A DNA stretch of 6,296 nt, from contig JAGUXE010000213.1 of NCBI GenBank assembly GCA_020061995.1, positions 1 through 6,296 on the forward strand. Reading direction: 5' to 3'. How positions within the stretch are numbered: position 1 is the stretch's first letter; the number at the start of each line of letters is the position of its first letter. Below the pieces are notes generated by a model. That model saw nothing but the letters and a program-made list of their open reading frames with translations. It was not told where the DNA came from and ran no database searches. The DNA is from Ignavibacteriales bacterium. Its GTDB lineage: Bacteria; Bacteroidota; Ignavibacteria; Ignavibacteriales; Ignavibacteriaceae. Position numbers and translations under genes: made by a program. This document shows, piece by piece, positions 1-4,845 of the stretch.

Positions 1-432
1 ATTCAACGCATTCTTCCTCATCGTTATCCATTCTTATTAGTTGATAAAATAATTCATCTCGAACTAGATAAGAAAGTAATCGGGGTTAAGTCTGTCTCAG
101 TTAATGAACCTTTTTTCCAGGGACATTTTCCAGGGCAACCAATTATGCCTGGTGTGATGATAATAGAATCTATGGCACAAACCGGTGGAATCCTTTTATT
201 GAATGCGTTCCCAAATCCTGAAGAAAAATTAGTTGTATTTATGCAGATATCAAATGCAAAGTTTCGCAAGCCTGTTGTTCCCGGTGATCAACTTTATCTT
301 GAAGTTGAGATGGTAAGCAGAAAAAGTAAAGTGGTACTTATGAATGCTAAAGCATTCGTTAATGAAACACTTGTTGCAGAAGCCGAATTTATGGCAGGTA
401 TTGTAGATCGTGAAAAAGCAAAACCAGAATAA
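1..432 (+). CDS. fabZ: FabZ-type 3-hydroxyacyl-ACP dehydratase, 5'-truncated; probably the C-terminal domain of an LpxC-FabZ fusion
   Basis: FabZ removes water from 3-hydroxyacyl-ACP to give trans-2-enoyl-ACP in cytosolic fatty acid synthesis. The frame is open from base 1 and ends with TAA at 430-432, giving 143 visible codons. Family landmarks are LPHRYPFLLVDKI (visible residues 5-17), NEPFFQGHFPG (35-45), PIMPGVMIIESMAQTGG (47-63) and FRKPVVPGDQLYLEVE. The catalytic pair is His42 in GHFP and Glu56 in IIESMAQ, spaced 14 apart as in E. coli FabZ (His54/Glu68). The first in-frame ATG (145) lies downstream of the catalytic His, so the true start is outside the window. By comparison with E. coli about 12 residues would be missing if the protein stands alone. 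In the FCB group FabZ is commonly fused behind LpxC, which the lpxA neighbour and the MPGV/AQTGGILLLN style suggest but cannot prove here. FabZ function is very likely; the fusion is an inference. Confidence 0.93.
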   Translation: MQRILPHRYPFLLVDKIIHLELDKKVIGVKSVSVNEPFFQGHFPGQPIMPGVMIIESMAQTGGILLLNAFPNPEEKLVVFMQISNAKFRKPVVPGDQLYLEVEMVSRKSKVVLMNAKAFVNETLVAEAEFMAGIVDREKAKPE

Positions 433-449
433 CAAACATCAGAAAAACT

Positions 450-1226
450 ATGTCTAATATTCATCCAACCGCAATAATTAGTCCCAAGGCTAAACTTGGA
501 GAAAATATAACAGTTGGTCCTTTCTCATTAATTGAAGATGATGTCGAGATAGGCGATAATACTTACATCGGTCCTCAAGTATGCATCTATAGCGGAGCTA
601 GAATCGGAAATAATGTTAAAATTTACCAATCTGCCTCTATCTCTCATAAACCCCAAGATTTGAAATTCGGCAATGAAGAAACTCATTGTTTCGTTGGAGA
701 TGGAACCACGATTCATGAATTTGTAACGCTTCATAGAGGTACCAAAGAAACAAGAAAAACCGAAATTGGTAAAAATGTTTTATTGATGGCATACACTCAC
801 GTTGCACATGATTCATACATAGGGGATAATTGCATTCTTGCAAATGGTGTTCAAATTGCTGGACATGTCCATGTTGATGAATTTGCAATTATTGGTGGTA
901 TGACTCCGGTGCATCAATTTTGTTTTGTAGGCAGACACTCTATGATTGGAGGCGCATTTAGGGTTGTACAAAATGTCCCTCCATATATAATGGCAGCAGG
1001 TGAACCATTGAAATATGGCGGATTAAATGTCATCGGGTTACGAAGAAGGGGTTTTAAATCAGATCAGATAGAAACAATAAAGAAAATTTACACTTATATT
1101 TATAATTCTCAACTTAACCTGACTCAAGCAAAGGAAAAAATTGCTGCTGAATTTGGTGATAGTGTTTTAGCGGTAGAAATTTTGGAATTTCTATCAAAAG
1201 GAAATCGCGGTATTATGGGGAAGTAA
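450..1226 (+). CDS. lpxA: Acyl-ACP--UDP-N-acetylglucosamine O-acyltransferase (LpxA)
   Basis: LpxA transfers a 3-hydroxyacyl chain from ACP to the 3-OH of UDP-GlcNAc, the first step of lipid A synthesis, in the cytosol as a left-handed beta-helix homotrimer. The 258-residue product is close to the E. coli length (262). Residues 4 to about 185 show the hexapeptide pattern (HPTAIISPKAKLG, VGPFSLI, IGDNTYIGP). Family landmarks are TLHRGT (93-98), the catalytic region THVAHD with His120 (E. coli His125) and His117 (His122), AGHV with His139, IIGGMTPVHQFC (148-158, His155) and LRRRGF (197-202). The C-terminal helical part (about 203-258) is present. Gly168 falls where E. coli has Gly173, the acyl-chain ruler, so a long acyl chain is expected (inference). 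The ATG lies 17 bases after the FabZ stop with no clear Shine-Dalgarno; the start is supported by the homologous N-terminus. It is probably co-transcribed with the upstream gene. No lpxB follows. Confidence 0.97.
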   Translation: MSNIHPTAIISPKAKLGENITVGPFSLIEDDVEIGDNTYIGPQVCIYSGARIGNNVKIYQSASISHKPQDLKFGNEETHCFVGDGTTIHEFVTLHRGTKETRKTEIGKNVLLMAYTHVAHDSYIGDNCILANGVQIAGHVHVDEFAIIGGMTPVHQFCFVGRHSMIGGAFRVVQNVPPYIMAAGEPLKYGGLNVIGLRRRGFKSDQIETIKKIYTYIYNSQLNLTQAKEKIAAEFGDSVLAVEILEFLSKGNRGIMGK

Positions 1227-1246
1227 TTTCAAGGTTTTTTTGAAAT
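1226..1246 (+). terminator. Weak AT-rich hairpin just after lpxA, possible terminator
   Basis: ATTTCAA (1226-1232) and its exact reverse complement TTGAAAT (1240-1246) can form a 7-bp stem around a 7-base loop. The stem overlaps the last base of the lpxA stop codon. It has only one G-C pair, and there is no U-tract after it (the next bases are atatttaatg), so intrinsic termination here is doubtful. The position right behind lpxA is the main support. Confidence 0.25.
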
Positions 1247-1291
1247 ATATTTAATGAGAAGGTCTTGAAACTAGCAAAAAACTTTTTCCCT

Positions 1292-1335
1292 TTAGCGTTT
1301 TATGTTTTTAAAATAAATCTACATAAAAAGTCTAA
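1292..1335. repeat. Imperfect inverted repeat in the panB upstream region
   Basis: TTTTATGT (1298-1305) and ACATAAAA (1321-1328) are perfect 8-base inverted copies separated by 15 bases. Outside a small internal mismatch, TTAG (1292-1295) pairs again with CTAA (1332-1335). The structure could be an AT-rich hairpin in the RNA (terminator or leader element) or a bipartite protein-binding site. There is no U-run immediately after it. In such AT-rich DNA a chance origin is possible. Confidence 0.35.
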
Positions 1336-1342
1336 TTTAAAC

Positions 1343-1372
1343 TTGATATATGTCCGGAAAGAACAATTTAAC
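1343..1372 (+). promoter_or_regulatory. Candidate sigma70-like promoter for panB
   Basis: TTGATA (1343-1348) matches the -35 consensus at 5 of 6 positions. With an 18-base spacer, TTTAAC (1367-1372) matches the -10 consensus at 4 of 6. Transcription would begin near 1379, leaving a leader of about 32 bases that includes the AGGA site. Other -10-like words in the gap are TAAAAT (1309-1314) and TATACT (1380-1385), but neither has a good -35 partner. The assignment is tentative; FCB-group sigma factors often use a different consensus (TTG/TAnnTTTG), and I found no clean match to that. Confidence 0.22.
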
Positions 1373-1398
1373 ATCTCTTTATACTTACGAATTTTATT

Positions 1399-1402
1399 AG
1401 GA
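1399..1402 (+). promoter_or_regulatory. Ribosome binding site of panB
   Basis: AGGA ends 8 bases before the ATG at 1411, an ideal spacing. It is one of the few clear Shine-Dalgarno sequences in the window and supports 1411 as the panB start. Confidence 0.6.
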
Positions 1403-1410
1403 ATTAATTA

Positions 1411-2229
1411 ATGAGCAGTACCGGCGGTCATTTCAGGAGAGTAACTACAAAAACATTTATGCTGATGAAGCAAAAAGGTATAAAAATTTCTGCTTTAACA
1501 GCTTATGATTTTATTACTGCAACTCTACTAGACAATGCAGGGATAGATCTGATCCTTGTTGGTGATTCACTCGGAAATGTTTTTCAGGGAAACGAAACCA
1601 CACTTCCTGTAACAATGGATGAAATGATATATCACACCAAAGCTGTAACAAAAGGTGTTACACGAGCTATGGTTGTTGTTGATATGCCTTTCATGTCATA
1701 TCAGTTAAGTGTTGATGAAGCATTTCGTAATGCAGGAAGAATTATGAAAGAAACTTCTGCGGGTGGAGTAAAGGTTGAAGGAGGCGAAAGAGTTGCTGAA
1801 ACAATTAAGAAAATTACTGATGCCGGGATTCCTGTTATGGGACATATCGGATTAATGCCACAGAGCATTCATCAGTACGGGAGTTACCGCGAACGTGGTA
1901 AAACTAATGAAGAAGCATCCGAAATTTTAAATGATGCAAAAGTCCTTGAACAAGCAGGAGCATTTTCATTAGTTCTTGAAAAGGTTCCGGCTGAACTTGC
2001 AAAAAAAGTTGCAGAAAGCGTTTCAATACCATTAATAGGTATCGGAGCAGGTGTACATTGCGATGGACAAATACTTGTTATTTCAGATATGCTCGGTTTG
2101 AATAAAGAGTTTCATCCCCGATTTGTTCGTTATTATGCTCATCTTGCTGATTCGATTGATTCTGCTGTAAAAAGTTATATCCATGATGTTAGGGAAAAAT
2201 CTTTCCCCTCAGAGGATGAAAGTTATTAA
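1411..2229 (+). CDS. panB: 3-methyl-2-oxobutanoate hydroxymethyltransferase (ketopantoate hydroxymethyltransferase, PanB)
   Basis: PanB adds a hydroxymethyl group from 5,10-methylene-tetrahydrofolate to 2-ketoisovalerate to make ketopantoate, the first committed step to pantothenate, CoA and the ACP phosphopantetheine arm. The 272-residue product is slightly longer than E. coli PanB (264) and aligns throughout. Landmarks are ALTAYD (28-33), LVGDSLG (49-55) with metal ligand Asp52 and Ser53, TLPVT (64-68), DMPFMSY (91-97) with Asp91, VKVEGG (120-125) with substrate-binding Lys121 and metal ligand Glu123, GHIGLMPQS (144-152) with His145, LVLEKVP (187-193) with catalytic Glu190, and IGIGAG (209-214). 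These correspond to E. coli Asp45, Asp84, Glu114, Lys112, His136 and Glu181. The start is supported by an AGGA site at 1399-1402. No other pantothenate genes are adjacent. The short gap to the next gene suggests panB may lead the downstream transcript. Confidence 0.97.
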   Translation: MSSTGGHFRRVTTKTFMLMKQKGIKISALTAYDFITATLLDNAGIDLILVGDSLGNVFQGNETTLPVTMDEMIYHTKAVTKGVTRAMVVVDMPFMSYQLSVDEAFRNAGRIMKETSAGGVKVEGGERVAETIKKITDAGIPVMGHIGLMPQSIHQYGSYRERGKTNEEASEILNDAKVLEQAGAFSLVLEKVPAELAKKVAESVSIPLIGIGAGVHCDGQILVISDMLGLNKEFHPRFVRYYAHLADSIDSAVKSYIHDVREKSFPSEDESY

Positions 2230-2258
2230 TTGTTTTTAGTCACTTTAGTTTTTGTATT

Positions 2259-3371
2259 ATGAAATATCTCTTATTATTCGTATTCTTTTTTGCTTCAAAT
2301 AGTTTTTCTCAAATAGATTACCAGGAGTTTTTATCCGGAGCACATGTTGTTGATTTAACTGTTGAGCGGGGTGCGTTATGGGTTGCTACAAACGGTAAAG
2401 GAATTCATCAATATATTTACAGTGAAAACAAATGGGTAATGTATTCAACAGAGAATAAAAATATTGAGAATAATTTTTTTGAGTGTGTCGCCGTTAGTGA
2501 TGAATATGTTTGGGCGGGAACTACCGATGGGTTATTCATCCTTGATAGAAAAAGAAACCAATGGAAGAAACGTAAATTTGCTGTAGGTGGCGAATATGGA
2601 AATTGGATTCGCTCATTAGCTTATGATCAAGATCAAAATATACTTTGGATTGGGCGTTTTAAAAATTTAACTCGACTTGATGTAGAAAAACAAAAATTTG
2701 ATGATTATGATTTAACGATGAATGGTGACCCAAAAGCAAATACCATAAAAACGATTAGATTTGAAGAGGATTCTTACGTATGGTTCGGGACTGAGGCAGG
2801 TGTGTTCCGTTATGATAAAGCTACTCAATTCAATGGTATTTCATCTTTAACTTATTTTAGCAATAAAAAAAACGCCTTTAGAAATGAAGGTGAATCGGTC
2901 TCGGTTACAGGAATACTTTTTGATAAACAATATATATGGTTCGGAACTGATGAATTTATTACCAACGAGAGACCCAAATTTAATCTCGGAGGTATTTACA
3001 GGTTTAACCGTCAAGCAACATGGGATAGGATAGATAAGAATAACGGACTAATAGCTAACGGCATTTTTGCTCTTGCAAGAACCGGGAATAAAATTTGGGC
3101 GTCAGTCTATCAATTCGATAAGAAAACAAAATCGGAAGTTGGTAAAGGAATTTATTTAATTGATCGGGTAACCGGAAAAATTACAAAAGTTAATCCTGAT
3201 GCCATAACTATCGGTTCAAATACCATCAAGAAAATGTTATTTGACGGACATTCGATGTGGTTAGCAACCGATGCCGGACTCTGGAGAGTAACAATCGTAA
3301 ATGAGTTTGCAATTTGGAACGGAATAAAGACTCCAAAAATAAAAGAAATTAAAGGTAGAATTTCAGAATGA
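2259..3371 (+). CDS. Secreted beta-propeller protein with seven two-component-regulator-propeller-like repeats, function unknown
   Basis: This 370-residue protein begins with a typical Sec signal peptide: Lys2, a hydrophobic core (about 4-12) and a likely cleavage after SFS (15-17) before Gln18. There is no lipobox cysteine, so a soluble periplasmic or secreted protein is expected. The mature part shows seven recurring strand motifs of the form hW-h-(A/G)-T-x-x-G-h-x-h-h-D: WVATNGKGIHQY (41-52), VWAGTTDGLFIL (84-95), LWIGRFKNLTRLD (129-141), VWFGTEAGVFRYD (174-186), IWFGTDEF then GGIYRFN (226-250), IWASVY then GKGIYLID (279-302) and MWLATDAGLWRV (333-344). This resembles the Reg_prop family, and seven copies fit one closed seven-bladed propeller. 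There is no histidine kinase, DNA-binding or enzymatic domain. The ATG follows panB by 29 bases without a Shine-Dalgarno, and the stop overlaps the next gene start (ATGA). Its role is unknown; the context hints at an envelope function or ligand sensing. Confidence 0.85.
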   Translation: MKYLLLFVFFFASNSFSQIDYQEFLSGAHVVDLTVERGALWVATNGKGIHQYIYSENKWVMYSTENKNIENNFFECVAVSDEYVWAGTTDGLFILDRKRNQWKKRKFAVGGEYGNWIRSLAYDQDQNILWIGRFKNLTRLDVEKQKFDDYDLTMNGDPKANTIKTIRFEEDSYVWFGTEAGVFRYDKATQFNGISSLTYFSNKKNAFRNEGESVSVTGILFDKQYIWFGTDEFITNERPKFNLGGIYRFNRQATWDRIDKNNGLIANGIFALARTGNKIWASVYQFDKKTKSEVGKGIYLIDRVTGKITKVNPDAITIGSNTIKKMLFDGHSMWLATDAGLWRVTIVNEFAIWNGIKTPKIKEIKGRISE

Positions 3372-4363
3372 TAAGTATCACCAAAGATCGTCTTCAAACA
3401 TTAAAAAATAATTTTGCAGGAAAGCGCATTGCTATCATTGGTGATATGATGCTTGATTCTTATTTCTGGGGAGAGGTTAAAAGGATATCTCCTGAAGCCC
3501 CTGTCCCTGTTGTTGAAGTGGAAAATGAATTTTATCGATTTGGAGGTGCAGCAAATGTTGCTTATAATATTCTAAAATTGGGTGGCATTCCTATACCAAT
3601 AGGAGTTATAGGTTATGATAATGACGGCTCAATTTTCACATCGCTGTTAAATGAATCCCAAATAATTTCAGATGGGCTAACTGTTGATGAAAAAAGACCA
3701 ACAACAGCAAAGACAAGAGTTATAGCACAAAACCAACATGTAGTGCGAATTGATAAAGAGAAGAAAGAATATATTAATGAAACTGTAGAAAAGAAGCTCT
3801 TCGAATTCTTTCTTTCTAAATCAAATGAACTTGATGGGATAATTCTACAAGATTATAATAAAGGTGTGCTAACTCCGACTTTAATTGAGAAAATTATTAA
3901 TACTGCCAAAGAAAAAGATATTCTAATAACTGTTGATCCAAAATTCAATAATTTTTTCAATTACAAAAATGTTACTGTCTGTAAACCAAACAGAAAGGAA
4001 GCCGGCGATGTTCTTGGAATGCAGATCAAAACTGCTGCGGATGTCACTTTTGCCGGTAGTCAATTATTGGAGAAACTTAATGCTGAATATATACTGCTAA
4101 CTTTAAGTGAGGAAGGGATAGTTGTTTTTCAGCGAGGGAAATCGGAGAAGAGAATACCGACAAAGGCGCGAAAAGTTGCAGATGTTTCCGGGGCAGGTGA
4201 TACTGTTATATCAACTTTAACAATTGCTTTAGCGGCTGGAGCGGATATTTATGAATCTTCGTATCTCGCAAATTTTGCAGGTGGTATTGTGTGTGAGGAA
4301 GTCGGGATTATACCGATTGAGATGGATACTCTTTTTAATGCGGTTAATAAGGAAATTGAGTAA
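3368..4363 (+). CDS. hldA: D-glycero-beta-D-manno-heptose-7-phosphate kinase (RfaE1/HldA, PfkB family)
   Basis: This kinase phosphorylates D-glycero-beta-D-manno-heptose 7-phosphate at C1 in the cytosol, giving the 1,7-bisphosphate on the way to ADP-heptose for the LPS inner core. The 331 residues match the N-terminal kinase half of E. coli HldE. Landmarks are IAIIGDMMLDSYFWG (21-35), RISPEAPVPVVEVE (39-52), the PfkB signature FGGAANVAYNI (58-68), TKTRVIA-like TAKTRVIAQNQHVVRID (113-129), VDPKF (189-193), KPNRKE (206-211, the NxxE motif) and DVSGAGDTVI (272-281) with the GAGD anion hole and catalytic base Asp278. The start codon overlaps the previous stop by 4 bases (ATGA), and AAAGG at 3351-3355 lies 12 bases upstream, so translational coupling is likely. 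The stop overlaps the next ATG by one base. Unlike E. coli HldE there is no fused nucleotidyltransferase. A different PfkB sugar kinase is unlikely given the partner gene. Confidence 0.94.
   Translation: MISITKDRLQTLKNNFAGKRIAIIGDMMLDSYFWGEVKRISPEAPVPVVEVENEFYRFGGAANVAYNILKLGGIPIPIGVIGYDNDGSIFTSLLNESQIISDGLTVDEKRPTTAKTRVIAQNQHVVRIDKEKKEYINETVEKKLFEFFLSKSNELDGIILQDYNKGVLTPTLIEKIINTAKEKDILITVDPKFNNFFNYKNVTVCKPNRKEAGDVLGMQIKTAADVTFAGSQLLEKLNAEYILLTLSEEGIVVFQRGKSEKRIPTKARKVADVSGAGDTVISTLTIALAAGADIYESSYLANFAGGIVCEEVGIIPIEMDTLFNAVNKEIE
4349..4353 (+). promoter_or_regulatory. Ribosome binding site of the heptose adenylyltransferase gene
   Basis: AAGGA lies inside the end of the kinase gene, 9 bases before the ATG at 4363. 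Together with the one-base TAATG overlap it supports this start and coupled translation of the two heptose genes. Confidence 0.5.
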
Positions 4364-4845
4364 TGAATAAAAATCATTATCCACTTGATGAAATTATTTC
4401 TTTGAGGAAAAATCTTAAAAAGTTGAATAAAAAAGTTGTATTCACAAATGGTTGCTTTGATTTAATTCATTCCGGTCATGTTGATTATCTAGTAAAATCA
4501 AAACAGACAGGTGATATTTTAATCGTCGGGTTAAACAGTGATGCTTCGATAAAGAGAATAAAAGGGGAAAAACGTCCAATATTAAAAGAAGATGAGAGAG
4601 CTTTTATTATTTCAAATTTGAAAGCTGTTGATTATGTGACTCTTTTTGAAGAAGATACCCCTTTGGAATTAATTAGTAAAATTATTCCAGATGTACTAGT
4701 AAAAGGAGCTGATTGGTCAATAGAAAATATTGTCGGGCGTGATATAGTTGAACAAAGTGGTGGAGAAGTAAAAACTATTGCTTTTGTAAATGATCAATCA
4801 ACTTCAAAAATAATCAATTTAATAACTGATAGATATTGTAAGTGA
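4363..4845 (+). CDS. hldC: D-glycero-beta-D-manno-heptose 1-phosphate adenylyltransferase (RfaE2/HldC)
   Basis: This enzyme joins D-glycero-beta-D-manno-heptose 1-phosphate to ATP, giving ADP-heptose, the donor precursor for LPS core heptose (usually epimerised next by HldD). The 160-residue protein matches the C-terminal half of E. coli HldE. It shows VVFTNGCFDLIHSGHVDYL (25-43, given in part), with the nucleotidyltransferase HxGH motif at 36-39, then GLNSDASIKRIKG (56-68), RPI (71-73), FEEDTP (95-100), VLVKGADW (111-118) and STSKII (146-151) in the place of the family's Ser/Thr-rich motif. The start overlaps the kinase stop by one base (TAATG), with AAGGA 9 bases upstream. The TGA stop overlaps the next gene GTG by 4 bases. 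The intervening phosphatase (GmhB), the isomerase (GmhA) and HldD are not in the window and would have to lie elsewhere. Confidence 0.95.
   Translation: MNKNHYPLDEIISLRKNLKKLNKKVVFTNGCFDLIHSGHVDYLVKSKQTGDILIVGLNSDASIKRIKGEKRPILKEDERAFIISNLKAVDYVTLFEEDTPLELISKIIPDVLVKGADWSIENIVGRDIVEQSGGEVKTIAFVNDQSTSKIINLITDRYCK

Larger units (their letters stand above)
1227..1410 (+). other. Intergenic region between lpxA and panB
   Basis: This 184-base, strongly AT-rich stretch carries no convincing ORF and is the only sizeable non-coding gap in the window. It contains an AT-rich hairpin just after the lpxA stop, a second longer inverted repeat around 1292-1335, weak sigma70-like promoter elements around 1343-1372 and a good AGGA before panB; each is listed separately. 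It is the natural place for the lpxA transcription unit to end and the panB unit to begin. Confidence 0.7.

Noticed and set aside
54..888. Minus-strand open frames opposite fabZ and lpxA
   Set aside because: They lie antisense to strongly conserved genes, have no recognisable protein motifs and no ribosome binding sites, and are expected by chance.
1403..1412. 10-base palindrome ATTAATTAAT overlapping the panB start codon
   Set aside because: It is a low-complexity AT word in an AT-rich gap with no partner site; chance is the simplest explanation.
2214..2225. TCAGAGGATGAA near the panB end also occurs in the TamB-like gene (about 5269-5280)
   Set aside because: A single 12-base match in which both copies encode Ser-Glu-Asp-Glu in unrelated proteins, with no flanking similarity; not a repeat element.
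2246..2254. TAGTTTTTG resembling the Bacteroidota -7 promoter element upstream of the propeller gene
   Set aside because: It has one T too many for TAnnTTTG, lacks a correctly spaced -33 element and ends only 4 bases before the ATG, leaving no room for a leader.
3152..3397. Minus-strand open frame opposite the end of the propeller gene and start of the kinase gene
   Set aside because: It runs across the coupled junction of two well-supported plus-strand genes and shows no family motif of its own.
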